Source of the DNA: Denitrobacterium detoxificans
Lineage (GTDB): Bacteria; Actinomycetota; Coriobacteriia; Coriobacteriales; Eggerthellaceae
Assembly: GCF_015062615.1 (NCBI RefSeq)
Contig: NZ_SUUH01000006.1
Span: forward strand, 1-64,000
Length of the DNA stretch: 64,000 bases
Direction of reading: 5' to 3'
Within the stretch, counting starts at the first letter, position 1, and each line of letters starts with the position of its first letter. The position numbers and the translations under genes are program-made. A model generated the notes under the pieces. The model made no database searches. It worked only from the letters and a program-made list of their open reading frames with translations, and was not told the DNA's origin. This document shows positions 42,697-51,814 of this stretch, one piece after another.

Positions 42697-44875
42697 GTGG
42701 ATCGAATCTCAAATAGAAACGCGTGCGAAGCTCGACAGCGAGATGACCGAGCGTGCGTACGCCGAGCTTGCCGCCAGCGTGAGCAACCCTCAGAACGCTC
42801 CGCACTTTTCCGTGAACGACGTTGAGCAGGTTGATGGCGCTTCGCGCGCGTGCCTGCGGTTTCTGGGCATTCATGCGGGTCACGTGCCCGACGATATTAC
42901 CGATGTCGAAGAGCGACTCGATTGGCTTTGCCGCCCCACGGGCACGATGCGTCGTCGCGTTCAGCTCACGGATGGCTGGCAAGACGAGGCGTTTGGCGCA
43001 ATGCTCGGCCGTCTGGATACGGGCGAAGCGGTGGCCTTACTGCCTCGGGGCGTGCATGGATATTGCTATCTCGAGCCGGGTACGGGCATAAAGCGAAAGA
43101 TTACCGCGAAGAATGCCAAGCACTTTGAAACCGATGCCATCTTGTTCTACAAGGGCTTGCCCAACAGGCCTCTTGCCGTACGCGACTTGATGATGTTCAT
43201 CATAGGCGCGTTTAGGTTCAACGATTACATGCTTGTGTGCGCGGCTGCTCTCGCCGTTGCACTCATGGGCTTTCTTCCCGCGTGGGCCAACAAGGTTGCC
43301 TTTGGCGTGGTTGCGCCATCGGGGCAGTCCGAGCTCATTTTGCCCATTGCGGCGTTTTTACTGGGCATGACCATTTCCACGGTGCTCATAACCGCCTGTC
43401 GTAATTTGATAATGCAGCGCATATCGTTGAAGCTCGACATACTTGCCGAGTCGGCTGCCTTTGCGCGCGTTCTCTCGTTGCCGAATGCCTTCTTCAGGAA
43501 ATACTCGTCGGGCGATCTGGCGAGCCGCGTTGCGAATGTCACGCTTTTCACGCAGCATTTTACGTCGGTCATGCTGGGCAGCGCGCTTACGACGCTCATT
43601 TCGCTTGTGTACGTGCTCCAGATTGGGGCATTTGCCCCGGCGCTCACCTTCCCCGCCCTTATCACGATGGCGCTGCAGGTGCTTGCGGTGGTGTTCATCA
43701 CGTCACTTACGGCGCGTTTCGAAGTTGCCACCGTCGAAGCGTCGGCTCATTTGTCGGGCGAGGTAACCGCCCTGCTCAATGGCGTGCGCAAGATCAAGCT
43801 CGCAGGTGCCGAGGACCGTGCGTTCTCCAAGTGGGCGCATAGCTATTCGGAGTATGCTCGTTCGGCGTACAACCGCCCCGCCGTTACGCGCGCGGTTGTG
43901 CCCATCGTCACCTTCATTGGGCTTCTTGGCCTTATCGCCATGTACTATCTGGCGGGCGCCTCTGGCGTGACGGTCGACAACTACATGGCGTTCAATGCCG
44001 CGTATGGTCAGATGAGCGCGGCCGTCCTTACGCTTGCGCAGATTAGCGACGAAATGGCCCGCATCAAGCCCATGCTCAATTCCATTTCGCCCATTCTCGA
44101 GGCGCAGCCCGAGATATCCGAGGGCAAGCCTTCGGTGGAGTCGATCACAGGTAGCGTCGAAGTGGCCGACGTGTCCTTCCGCTATGGCGATACCCAGCCC
44201 TACGTGCTCAAGAACCTCTCGTTTAGCGTGAAGCCGGGGGAATATGTGGCTCTGGTTGGGGCTAGCGGCTGCGGGAAGTCCACGGTGATGCGTTTGCTGC
44301 TGGGGTTCGAGATGCCCGAACGCGGGCGTATCTCGTATGGTCCATACGACGTGCGCCGCGTCGACTTGAAGTCGCTGCGCCGTCACATTGGCGCCGTTAT
44401 GCAGGATGGCAGCTTGTTCATGGGCGACATCGCTTCGAACATTTCCATTTCCACTCCGTCCGCTACGCTCGACGATGTGTGGAATGCCGCCGAAATCGCG
44501 GGCATTGCCGAAGACATTCGCAAGATGCCCATGGGCATGCAGACGCTCGTGAGCGAGGGTGCGGGTGGCGTTTCGGGTGGCCAGCGCCAGCGCATCATGA
44601 TTGCGCGCGCCGTATGCGGAGGGCATAGGATTCTCCTGTTCGACGAAGCCACGAGCGCGCTCGACAACGTAACACAGCGCCATGTCGTCGATTCTCTTGC
44701 GTCGTTGAAGTGCACGCGCATCGTGATTGCCCACCGACTTTCTACCGTGCGCTATTGCGATCGCATCCTCGTTTTGAACGAGGGGCGCGTTGCCGAGGAG
44801 GGGACGTACGAAGAGCTCATCCAGAAGCACGGGCTCTTCGCTGGCTTAGTTGAAAGGCAGCGCCTCGATACCTAG
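42689..44875 (+). CDS. NHLM export ABC permease/ATPase, second subunit (module 2)
   Basis: A 728-aa half-transporter with an N-terminal soluble domain of about 180 residues, then the membrane domain and ATPase (GASGCGKSTVMR, VSGGQRQRIMIARAV, LLFDEATSALDN, IVIAHRLST). The ATG at 42689 overlaps the preceding gene by 8 bp (ATGACTAG), making translational coupling likely; upstream in-frame starts would intrude far into that gene. It is the paralogue of the protein at 19155, with strong similarity in the ATPase and much weaker similarity in the N-terminal domain. Confidence 0.9.
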   Translation: MTRWIESQIETRAKLDSEMTERAYAELAASVSNPQNAPHFSVNDVEQVDGASRACLRFLGIHAGHVPDDITDVEERLDWLCRPTGTMRRRVQLTDGWQDEAFGAMLGRLDTGEAVALLPRGVHGYCYLEPGTGIKRKITAKNAKHFETDAILFYKGLPNRPLAVRDLMMFIIGAFRFNDYMLVCAAALAVALMGFLPAWANKVAFGVVAPSGQSELILPIAAFLLGMTISTVLITACRNLIMQRISLKLDILAESAAFARVLSLPNAFFRKYSSGDLASRVANVTLFTQHFTSVMLGSALTTLISLVYVLQIGAFAPALTFPALITMALQVLAVVFITSLTARFEVATVEASAHLSGEVTALLNGVRKIKLAGAEDRAFSKWAHSYSEYARSAYNRPAVTRAVVPIVTFIGLLGLIAMYYLAGASGVTVDNYMAFNAAYGQMSAAVLTLAQISDEMARIKPMLNSISPILEAQPEISEGKPSVESITGSVEVADVSFRYGDTQPYVLKNLSFSVKPGEYVALVGASGCGKSTVMRLLLGFEMPERGRISYGPYDVRRVDLKSLRRHIGAVMQDGSLFMGDIASNISISTPSATLDDVWNAAEIAGIAEDIRKMPMGMQTLVSEGAGGVSGGQRQRIMIARAVCGGHRILLFDEATSALDNVTQRHVVDSLASLKCTRIVIAHRLSTVRYCDRILVLNEGRVAEEGTYEELIQKHGLFAGLVERQRLDT

Positions 44876-44914
44876 CGTACGCCGAGGCCGCGTGGAAAGG
44901 GGCGTGCAGGCCAC

Positions 44915-45907
44915 ATGGATAGGCTTATTCTCTTCAACATACTGTATGCCCTGATGGCAAGCGAGGGCCGCGAGGCTGTGCTCTTTGGGCAGTCTGCGCC
45001 TGCGATGAATGCGGCGTTTTCGCGCAGCTTGGGCGTTCCCTCGGCATTTCCCGAGGTGTGGTTCGAGATTCCCCTGCTGGGCGATCCCTGGTGCGATGTG
45101 CATGCGCTTACTTCGATTGACGATGCGCGGCAGGGTCTCACGCTGGGCGAAGGGGTTCGTGGCGCGAGTGCGGATGCATTCACGTGGTTTGCCCAGCAGG
45201 GCGATTCCGTGCGTCAGCTTGCGCTGAGCTGGGACACGGGTTCGGGCAATGCCGACGTCCCAGCCATTCAGCTACTCATGCGAAAGAATGATGTGCCTGC
45301 TACATGCGATTTCCTTTCCGCGGTGGGCAGATCCGATGCCGTGGATGCCTATCGTTCGTTTGCGCGGTCCCTGCCCGACGAGTGGTTTGCCTGCTATGCG
45401 GGGGTCTTTCCCGAGCGACCGGGCCACAACCTGCGCGTCGAATGCGTTCCCTCCTATGGCATGCAGCGCGCCTATGCCGAAGATGCCGCATTGCTGGGAC
45501 GCCACCTGCGCCAAGTGGGGCCGTCTTGGGTGGACGATTCCCTTGTTGCGCTGTGCCAGGAGCTGGCCGCTTCGCCGTTCCAGCTGGAATTCCAGTTCGA
45601 CGTTGATGCTCGTGGCTGTGCGGAAGGCGCCCTGAGCGCGAGCGTGCGCTTTGCGTGCCCGCCGGGAGAGCCGGGTTACGAATCGTTTGGCATGGACGGC
45701 GCGGCTGCCGAACTCATGACGAAGCTGCAGGATAGGGGTCTTGTCGATGGGCGATGGCAGGCATTGGCGGACGCTGCGTTCGCAAAGCGCGTTGCCCGCG
45801 GGGATGGCGGCGTCTTGCTGTCGGCGTATCCTGCGTTCGTGAAGCTCAGGTGGCGCGATGGCGCGTTGCTTGATGCGAAGGCCTACGTGATAGGAGGCGC
45901 GCAATGA
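44915..45907 (+). CDS. Unrecognised protein, first of a tandem paralogous pair
   Basis: A 330-aa soluble protein without signal peptide or membrane segment. It shares the whole layout of its downstream neighbour: FPEVWFEIPLLGDPWCDV, then FTWFAQQ, a WDTGSG segment, a late LEFQFDVDARG strand, LVDGRWQALADAAF and VKLRWRDG near the end. I do not recognise the family. The alternation of strands ending in a 'K-x-RW ... K-x-Y' tail loosely recalls ABBA-fold peptide prenyltransferases, which is speculation. It lies 39 bp after the ABC gene and overlaps the next gene by 4 bp, so it belongs to the export operon and may act on the cargo. Confidence 0.7.
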   Translation: MDRLILFNILYALMASEGREAVLFGQSAPAMNAAFSRSLGVPSAFPEVWFEIPLLGDPWCDVHALTSIDDARQGLTLGEGVRGASADAFTWFAQQGDSVRQLALSWDTGSGNADVPAIQLLMRKNDVPATCDFLSAVGRSDAVDAYRSFARSLPDEWFACYAGVFPERPGHNLRVECVPSYGMQRAYAEDAALLGRHLRQVGPSWVDDSLVALCQELAASPFQLEFQFDVDARGCAEGALSASVRFACPPGEPGYESFGMDGAAAELMTKLQDRGLVDGRWQALADAAFAKRVARGDGGVLLSAYPAFVKLRWRDGALLDAKAYVIGGAQ

Positions 45908-46923
45908 GAGCCCTATCGTACGAGGATGTCTATCAGGTCCTCTTGCTTCAGGCTGCCGACGAGGGGCGAGGGCCCGCCTTGTTTGGTGACTGCCTCGATC
46001 GCGCGCGCATGGTGCCGCTGCCGTTTTTGGTGGGCGAATCGTTCCCCGACGTCTATCTGGAGTTCCCCCTTCTGGGAGAGCCGTATCTCGATGTGACGCT
46101 GCTTTATAGCGAGGTGCAGCCTGGAACGCGCGTCGATTCGCCTCTTGCGGGCGATCATGGGGCGATGTTCGACTGGTTTGCCCAGGCATCCAAGGCGCAG
46201 TCGGGGATGTCCTTCGGGTTCGAGCTCGATACCGGGAATCCCCAGATGCCCGAGGCGGCCGTGCATTTTCAGCCGCGTGAGGCCATGTCGTTTGTGCGAC
46301 CGTTCTTCGATGCCCTGGGAGAACCCGAGCGGGGCATGCTGTACGAGCGGCAGGCGGCGCGCATGCCTGAGGGTTGGTCGCTGGCGTTTTGCGGCATGTT
46401 TCGCAGGCGGGAGAATGCCCCGCTACGCGTATGCGGCTACATGGACAAAGCGCAGCAGAATGCATGTGCTTCGAGCGGCAAATGCCTTGATCAGGCATTT
46501 CGTTGCGTCGGGTTCACGGCGTACACCAGCTCGATGCTCGAGCAGGTTCAGCGTCTCCTTGCCCTGGCGCCAGGGGGCGTTGACTTTCAATTCGACGTGT
46601 ATCCCGATGGGTCGCTTGGCGACGTGTTCGCCATTGATGCGCAGTTCCAGATCAAACAGCCGCATGTGGTGAACGAGATGTTCGAATCGGGAGCTCCGGG
46701 GCGCGTTATGCACCAGTTGGAAGAGTGGGGCATTGCAGATGGCAGGTGGCGCCAGGGCATTCAGGCGACATTCGCCCGTGCATTGCCCATCGAGCTTCCG
46801 CAGGGTGGAATGGGGCGCTATGCCCTTACGGTCATGCCCCAGTGGGTGAAGGTACGCTGGACGAAGGGCGTATTGCAGCCCTCCAAGTTGTACCTGTGCG
46901 CGCAGGGTACGGTTCTGGATTAG
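45904..46923 (+). CDS. Unrecognised protein, second of a tandem paralogous pair
   Basis: A 339-aa soluble protein. It parallels its neighbour: FPDVYLEFPLLGEPYLDV, FDWFAQASK, ELDTGNPQM, VDFQFDVYPDGSLGD, GIADGRWRQGI and VKVRWTKG. Conserved acidic and aromatic residues (the E-PLLG-P element, D-TG, F-FDV and GRW) recur in both copies, suggesting a retained activity or a heterodimer after duplication. The start overlaps the preceding stop (ATGA). It is the last gene of module 2. Function unknown. Confidence 0.7.
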   Translation: MRALSYEDVYQVLLLQAADEGRGPALFGDCLDRARMVPLPFLVGESFPDVYLEFPLLGEPYLDVTLLYSEVQPGTRVDSPLAGDHGAMFDWFAQASKAQSGMSFGFELDTGNPQMPEAAVHFQPREAMSFVRPFFDALGEPERGMLYERQAARMPEGWSLAFCGMFRRRENAPLRVCGYMDKAQQNACASSGKCLDQAFRCVGFTAYTSSMLEQVQRLLALAPGGVDFQFDVYPDGSLGDVFAIDAQFQIKQPHVVNEMFESGAPGRVMHQLEEWGIADGRWRQGIQATFARALPIELPQGGMGRYALTVMPQWVKVRWTKGVLQPSKLYLCAQGTVLD

Positions 46924-46948
46924 GTGCGCTCGCGTTTGCTTGGCGCGC

Positions 46949-47698
46949 CTAGCTCTGGAACACGCAGTGCGCGATGATGACGATGATCGTGGTGAGGATG
47001 CCCGACACGGCCAGGGCCACGCCCGACATTGCGCCTTCGAGTTCGCCCATTTCGATTGCCTTGGTGGTGCCCACGGCGTGAGAGCATGCGCCGATGGCCA
47101 CGCCCTTGGCGATGCTGCTATTCACATGGAAGACCTTCGCCATAACGGGCGAGAAGATGGCGCCCAGTATGCCGGTGATGATCACGGCGGCAACGGTGAT
47201 GGACGTGATGCCGCCCAGTTCCTGCGATGCCGCGATGGCGATGGGCGTCGTTACCGACTTGGGGATGAAGGAAAGGGCCATGTCATTGCCTAGGCCGAGC
47301 AGCTTGCACAGGCCATACGCGCTTGCCATCGATACGACCGAGCCTACGAAGCAGCCTGCCACGATGGGGATGAAGTGCTCTTTCAGGATCTGGCGCTGCT
47401 TGTATACGGAATACGCGAGCGCTACGGTAGCCGGCCCCAGCAGGAACGAGAAGATCGACACGCTTTGTTCGTACGAGTCGAGCGAGATATGGAAGAACGT
47501 CAGCGCGAAGATGAGTCCGATGAGCGTGATGAGCAGCGGGTTCAGCAGCGGCGTCTTCACTTTCTTGTAGAGCAGCACGCAGAGTTCGAATACCGCTATG
47601 GACGCAAACGATCCAACGAGGAGCAGGATGGCGAAGCTGAAGTCGGGCAGCGCGATATCGAGCACGCCGTTGGGTGCCAGGAAGAAAGGAATCTGCAT
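46949..47698 (-). CDS. lrgB: LrgB-family membrane protein
   Basis: A 249-aa polytopic protein. LLNPLLITL and the later IPKSVTTPIAIAAS plus KGVAIGACSHAVGTTKA are signature segments of LrgB/CidB. The family acts with LrgA in murein hydrolase control or, in other bacteria, pyruvate/glycolate transport. It starts 4 bp after the LrgA stop. Confidence 0.9.
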   Translation of the reverse strand: MQIPFFLAPNGVLDIALPDFSFAILLLVGSFASIAVFELCVLLYKKVKTPLLNPLLITLIGLIFALTFFHISLDSYEQSVSIFSFLLGPATVALAYSVYKQRQILKEHFIPIVAGCFVGSVVSMASAYGLCKLLGLGNDMALSFIPKSVTTPIAIAASQELGGITSITVAAVIITGILGAIFSPVMAKVFHVNSSIAKGVAIGACSHAVGTTKAIEMGELEGAMSGVALAVSGILTTIIVIIAHCVFQS

Positions 47699-47702
47699 GG
47701 CC

Positions 47703-48296
47703 TTATGCCTCCTGGCTTACGCGGGCGCCGCTCTTGCGCTTTGCCTGGTGGTTTTCCATAAGGCGCGATACGAGCCGCACGGTAAGCGAGGTGGCCAGAA
47801 ACACGATGACCGTCGTGACGATGCAGACGAATGCGAACTTTAGCGCGGCGTCCTGCAGGAGCGTAAAACATCCCATGATGCCCACGCCAGCGGGAATGAA
47901 GAATATGGACATGTTGTCCACCATGTAGTCGCACGCATCGCCCACGTGCTTTGCCTTCACGATGCCCGTCGCCAGGAGCGTGAGCAAGAGGGCCATGCCT
48001 ACGATGTTGCCGGGAATGGAGATGGGCAGGTACTGCGAGATGAGGCAGCCGAGCTCGTAGACGGCGATGAGCAGCGCGAGCTGCATGGCCAGCGTTGCTA
48101 TGCGCTTGACTTTACCCTTGGGGGTGCTGGCTTGTTGTTCGGGATCTTCTTTGCGGGCGCTGCACGCAATCTGTTCCGTGGAGTCGCTGCCCTTCGCTGC
48201 CTCCTGGCTTTCAGGATGGTGGCTGATGGTGGATTCGTGCGTTTGGGGCTGTGTTTTTCTACTCCGGAACATGTTTTTGTGACGCTCTCGATTCAT
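47703..48296 (-). CDS. lrgA: LrgA/CidA-family membrane protein with long N-terminal extension
   Basis: A 197-aa protein. From about residue 65 it follows LrgA/CidA: QLALLIAVYELGCLIS, then LPISIPGNIVGMALLL and DNMSIFFIPAGVGIM. Typical members are about 120-150 residues; here the first 60 residues are hydrophilic (HESTISHHPESQEAAKG). The start at 48296 has no good ribosome-binding site, so part of the extension may be untranslated. It forms a two-gene operon with lrgB. Confidence 0.85.
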   Translation of the reverse strand: MNRERHKNMFRSRKTQPQTHESTISHHPESQEAAKGSDSTEQIACSARKEDPEQQASTPKGKVKRIATLAMQLALLIAVYELGCLISQYLPISIPGNIVGMALLLTLLATGIVKAKHVGDACDYMVDNMSIFFIPAGVGIMGCFTLLQDAALKFAFVCIVTTVIVFLATSLTVRLVSRLMENHQAKRKSGARVSQEA

Positions 48297-48477
48297 TTTC
48301 GTCCGTTTACCGATTTCTCAACGTTGCGTGACTATACACCCATTAGGGATTCGTGTGGCATTTTCAACGTTTCACCACGTAGATATGCGAGAGCGTACAA
48401 ACTACGACCAGATAACGCTCATGCGGCGATATAATGGGCGGAGAAGTTAGCGCAGCCGCCATACGAAGGGGTGTGTC

Positions 48478-48780
48478 ATGGATTTGAATACGAACATCGA
48501 GGGAACGAGCGCAGTAATTGCCATCGACGGCAAGCTTACCGTTGCCACGGCCCCCGAACTAGAGGCGGCCCTTGCCGATCTTCCCGAAACCGCTACCGAC
48601 GTCGCGCTCGACATGACGAATCTCGTGTACGTCGCCTCTGCTGGCCTGCGCGTCTTGGTTGCTGCGGAAAAGCGCATGCTGCGTCAGAATGGCACGCTTC
48701 GCCTGCTGCATCCGAACGACGAGGTCATGGAAGTATTCGAAATGACGGGCCTGGTCGACATCTTCACCATCGAGCGCTAG
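48478..48780 (+). CDS. STAS-domain anti-sigma factor antagonist
   Basis: A 100-aa STAS protein of the SpoIIAA/RsbV type. The phosphorylatable serine lies in YVASAGLRVLV, after the VALDMTNL strand. Such proteins bind and inhibit anti-sigma kinases when unphosphorylated. No kinase or sigma factor is adjacent, so its partner is elsewhere. The gene stands alone with a terminator. Confidence 0.9.
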   Translation: MDLNTNIEGTSAVIAIDGKLTVATAPELEAALADLPETATDVALDMTNLVYVASAGLRVLVAAEKRMLRQNGTLRLLHPNDEVMEVFEMTGLVDIFTIER

Positions 48781-48840
48781 AGCAAGCCTGCCAGAGCGCG
48801 AAGAGCCGCGCGCGGAGCACGGTTCGGTATGGGTAAAGCT

Positions 48841-48873
48841 AATCCCGCTACCTTAGGGTGGCGGGATTTTTTT
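48841..48873 (+). terminator. Rho-independent terminator after STAS gene
   Basis: An ATCCCGC(T/C)ACC-type stem with TTAG loop and a run of seven or more T. The arms are 48842-48852 and 48857-48867. Confidence 0.9.
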
Positions 48874-48888
48874 GCCCAAAACATAATG

Positions 48889-48919
48889 ATGCCGGGCCGA
48901 TAGGGGGTCGGCCCGGCAT
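48889..48919. terminator. Strong hairpin, probably terminator of the flavin reductase
   Basis: ATGCCGGGCCGA (48889-48900) pairs perfectly with TCGGCCCGGCAT (48908-48919). It lies about 95 bp past the stop of the minus-strand reductase. The T-run is poor on both strands. Confidence 0.6.
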
Positions 48920-49014
48920 TTACTCTGCGCCCGTGGGAGGATGGGCGTGTGGCGGAGCGCTCTTCAGCTGCAGAATTGAATCACGCTGCCGCCGTGCCCG
49001 TGGGCGTCGAAGAG

Positions 49015-50634
49015 CTATAGGGTTGCGGCGCTTTCGCCGGCCACGTACCCATGGGTAGAGGCCAGGCCGTTAGAGCCGCCGTGGAGAAGCGATTCGTAGC
49101 TGGCGCCGAAGCGGTAGCCAACCGTGTTGCCGCCTGCATACAGGCCGGGGATGGGATCCCAGTTCTCGTCGAGTACCTGCATCTTGTCGTTGCAGCGTAC
49201 GCCGCCCAGCGTGCAGTAGAACAGGTACTGCATCTTCCAGGCCTGGTATGGACCATCGTCGATGGGGTCCAGGTAGCGCTTGGACTTGCGGAAATCCAGG
49301 TCTTCGCCGGCTTCGCACAGCTCGTTGTAGCGCTTAACCGTTGCGGCCAGGGTGTCGGCGGGAACGTCGATCTTCTTGGCCAGCTCTTCGATGGTATCGG
49401 CCTCGTAGTGCTCGGTCTTCTCGATGTCGAACATCTTCGCGGCGGCTTCCTTGTCGTAGCCGAAGGAAGAGGGCATCTGGAAGTCGTTCGTGGGGATGAT
49501 CTGCCATACGTAGCCTTCGTGGCCGGGCAGGTCGGCAACGATGTGCGCCGAGGTCAGAAGCGAGGTGCACTCGTTCATGAAGCGCTCGCCCTTGGTGTCT
49601 ACCAGCAGGTAGGGGAAGGAACGCCATGCGGTGGTCTGCCATGCAGCGTAGCCGCAGATCTCTTCCATTTCCGCGCCAGCCCAGCAGAGCATGCGATGGC
49701 CCAGGCCGTCGTCCATCTGCTTGTCGGTAACGGGGTCGCTGCCCATGTAGGCCTCGTAGGAGTTGTACTTCAGCGCCCAGTCGGCGAAGTGCTTGGGGAA
49801 GAACTTCTTCATCATGGCTTCGTTCTTGCCGAACGAGCCGGTGCACATGACTACGCCCTTGGCGGCCTTGAAGTGGATGTGGTCGCCATTTTCGTCGGTG
49901 GCGATGACGCCGGTCACGCGACCGCTGTCGTCCTGAACCAGCACTTCGGCCTTGGTCTTGTAGTAGGTCTCAACACCCTTGTCCTCCAGGAACTTATGGA
50001 TGTTGTGGGTGAAGTCGGTCAGGATGTCCGTTTCGGAGAACGCCACGCCCGTGCTGATGTAGGAGGTGATCTCCTGGTCGGGGTCGGGGAAGATGCCCTC
50101 CAGGCTCAGGGGCAGGTAATACTGGTTGTAGGGTTCCAGGAAGTCCTTGCGCAGGTTGTCCATCAGTTCGCCGGAGCGGTTGATCCACAGCGTGTTCAGG
50201 CGCATGTCGGAACGATACTGCGTGAGGTTGAACATGTCGTTGGCGGTCTTTACCGGATCGTACATGGGAAGGCCAGCTTCCTTCTGCGTATCCGAGTTGA
50301 AGAACGAGATGGTCATGCCGCCAATGTGCGGAGCGGCATTTCGCTCGAGCACGGTAACCTGGGCGCCGTTCTTCATGGCGCCATAAGCGGCCATGGAGCC
50401 AGCGAGTGCGGAGCCGACGACGATGACCTCGGTCTCGACGGTCTTCGAGCAGTCGTTCGGCGTCAGGTTGGGGGCTTCGCCCAGCCAGTCTTCGCTGCTT
50501 GCGGCAGCGCTCTTGTCGGCTTCCTTCTTGGCGGAAGATCCGCTCGGGGATGCGCAACCCGCCAGGCCTGCTCCCATGCCCAGCGCGCCGGCTACTGCGC
50601 CGACTTTCAGAAAATTACGACGAGAAAGTTCCAT
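49015..50634 (-). CDS. Tat-exported FAD-dependent fumarate-reductase-like lipoprotein
   Basis: A 539-aa flavoprotein. The start carries a Tat signal (LSRRNFLKVG) and a lipobox (GLAGC), so it is probably folded with FAD, exported and lipid-anchored. The FAD fold begins at EVIVVGSALAGSMAAYGAMK and continues with TVLERNAAP, GVVMCTGSFG and a C-terminal GLYAGGNTVGYRFGASY. Eggerthellaceae carry many such fumarate/urocanate-reductase-like enzymes that use organic acceptors; the substrate here is unknown. No heme-binding CxxCH or FMN domain is attached, so an electron donor is needed elsewhere. The ATG at 50634 was preferred (AGGAGG five bases away). A LysR regulator diverges. Confidence 0.88.
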   Translation of the reverse strand: MELSRRNFLKVGAVAGALGMGAGLAGCASPSGSSAKKEADKSAAASSEDWLGEAPNLTPNDCSKTVETEVIVVGSALAGSMAAYGAMKNGAQVTVLERNAAPHIGGMTISFFNSDTQKEAGLPMYDPVKTANDMFNLTQYRSDMRLNTLWINRSGELMDNLRKDFLEPYNQYYLPLSLEGIFPDPDQEITSYISTGVAFSETDILTDFTHNIHKFLEDKGVETYYKTKAEVLVQDDSGRVTGVIATDENGDHIHFKAAKGVVMCTGSFGKNEAMMKKFFPKHFADWALKYNSYEAYMGSDPVTDKQMDDGLGHRMLCWAGAEMEEICGYAAWQTTAWRSFPYLLVDTKGERFMNECTSLLTSAHIVADLPGHEGYVWQIIPTNDFQMPSSFGYDKEAAAKMFDIEKTEHYEADTIEELAKKIDVPADTLAATVKRYNELCEAGEDLDFRKSKRYLDPIDDGPYQAWKMQYLFYCTLGGVRCNDKMQVLDENWDPIPGLYAGGNTVGYRFGASYESLLHGGSNGLASTHGYVAGESAATL

Positions 50635-50770
50635 CATTCCCTCCTAGATGAGTCCTTGCTTTTCTCGGCATCAAAAATTCTGCGGAAGCGCAATGCGAAT
50701 GTGAATCTGCAAGATATTGGCGAATTGAAACAAAATGCGAAAGGCAATGCGTTTACGGGTGAAGCACGAC

Positions 50771-50810
50771 CCAGTATGATGGGGCGAATGGCATGGGGGT
50801 GCCAGTATGA
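50771..50810 (+). promoter_or_regulatory. Direct repeats between reductase and LysR gene
   Basis: CCAGTATGA is found at 50771-50779 and 50802-50810, 31 bp apart (three helical turns), just before the LysR start. This suits an autoregulatory LysR site controlling the divergent reductase, but no clear T-N11-A core was identified. Confidence 0.4.
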
Positions 50811-50822
50811 GGGAGGGACATA

Positions 50823-51713
50823 ATGGATATGAAGGTATTCGAGTACTTCGTTGCGCTTGCGCGCACGAAGAGCTACTCGCGCGCCGCACATGAGCTGTAC
50901 ATCACTCCGCAGGGGCTATCGAGCGCCATCAAGCGCTTGGAATCGTCCATGGGAGTTTCCCTGGTGAATCCTTCAAACGGTGGTTTCGAGCTTACCGAGT
51001 ACGGTCGCATTTTTCACCGTTACGCTCAAACGTTCGTGCTCGATCAGACGTCGATGATGAATGAAATCAACGACCTGGCACGCAGGAAGACGGGCAACAT
51101 TTTCGTTTCCATCACCGTGGGGCTCATGAATAGCTTTCCGCGTAACGCCATTCAGGATTTCAACGAAACCTCTACCACGGGCGCGCACGTTATGGTGTCG
51201 CGCACCGTGTTCGACGAGGCATGCGAGCGCAGCTTGCTCGAACGGCGATGCGATTTCGCACTCATGAACGACCCGGTAGACCATAAGGTGTTTTCGTCGT
51301 TGCCGCTGTTCCGCGACACGATGTATGTGTGCGTGCGGCCCGATTCGCCGCTCGCGCAGCGTACCGAGCTGAAGAAGTGCGATTTGGCGGGGCAAACGGT
51401 GTCGTGCCTTACGCCCACGGAGTTCAAGAACGTGCGCGAAGAGCTGCGTCCGCTTGAAGAGGGCGAATCGTGTTGCACGCTGCTCTACGGCGACGAGATG
51501 ATTGAGGTGCTCGAGCTTGCCATGCAGAATGATTGCTGCGCTATTACCCTGCGCCCGCATATTCCCATTTTCGCAAAAGAAGATTTCGTCGCCATTCCCA
51601 TTACCGATGCGTTCTGGGGCTTTTCCCTGGCGTGGCGCGCCGATCGTGTGCTCAGCCCTGCCGATCAAGAATTCATTTCGGCCATGGAGGTCCATCGCGT
51701 AATGTATTGCTAA
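50823..51713 (+). CDS. LysR-type transcriptional regulator
   Basis: A 296-aa LTTR. The N-terminal winged helix reads FEYFVALARTKSYSRAAHEL then ITPQGLSSAIKRLE, and the C-terminal part is a type 2 substrate-binding domain. It is divergently transcribed from the Tat-exported reductase, which it very likely controls in response to that enzyme's substrate. Confidence 0.92.
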   Translation: MDMKVFEYFVALARTKSYSRAAHELYITPQGLSSAIKRLESSMGVSLVNPSNGGFELTEYGRIFHRYAQTFVLDQTSMMNEINDLARRKTGNIFVSITVGLMNSFPRNAIQDFNETSTTGAHVMVSRTVFDEACERSLLERRCDFALMNDPVDHKVFSSLPLFRDTMYVCVRPDSPLAQRTELKKCDLAGQTVSCLTPTEFKNVREELRPLEEGESCCTLLYGDEMIEVLELAMQNDCCAITLRPHIPIFAKEDFVAIPITDAFWGFSLAWRADRVLSPADQEFISAMEVHRVMYC

Positions 51714-51753
51714 CGATAGCGTCCCTGTTCAACTGTCTGTTTGACGCCTGCGC

Positions 51754-51784
51754 AAAAAGGGGGAGGCGATGTGCTCGCCTCCCC
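51754..51784 (-). terminator. Rho-independent terminator between LysR and C69 genes
   Basis: Stem GGGGAGGCGA (51760-51769) with TCGCCTCCCC (51775-51784), followed on the minus strand by TTTTT (51754-51758). It mainly ends the C69 gene and may also serve the LysR gene. Confidence 0.85.
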
Positions 51785-51814
51785 TCTTCCGAGTTTTACA
51801 TGTGGTGGTAAAGC

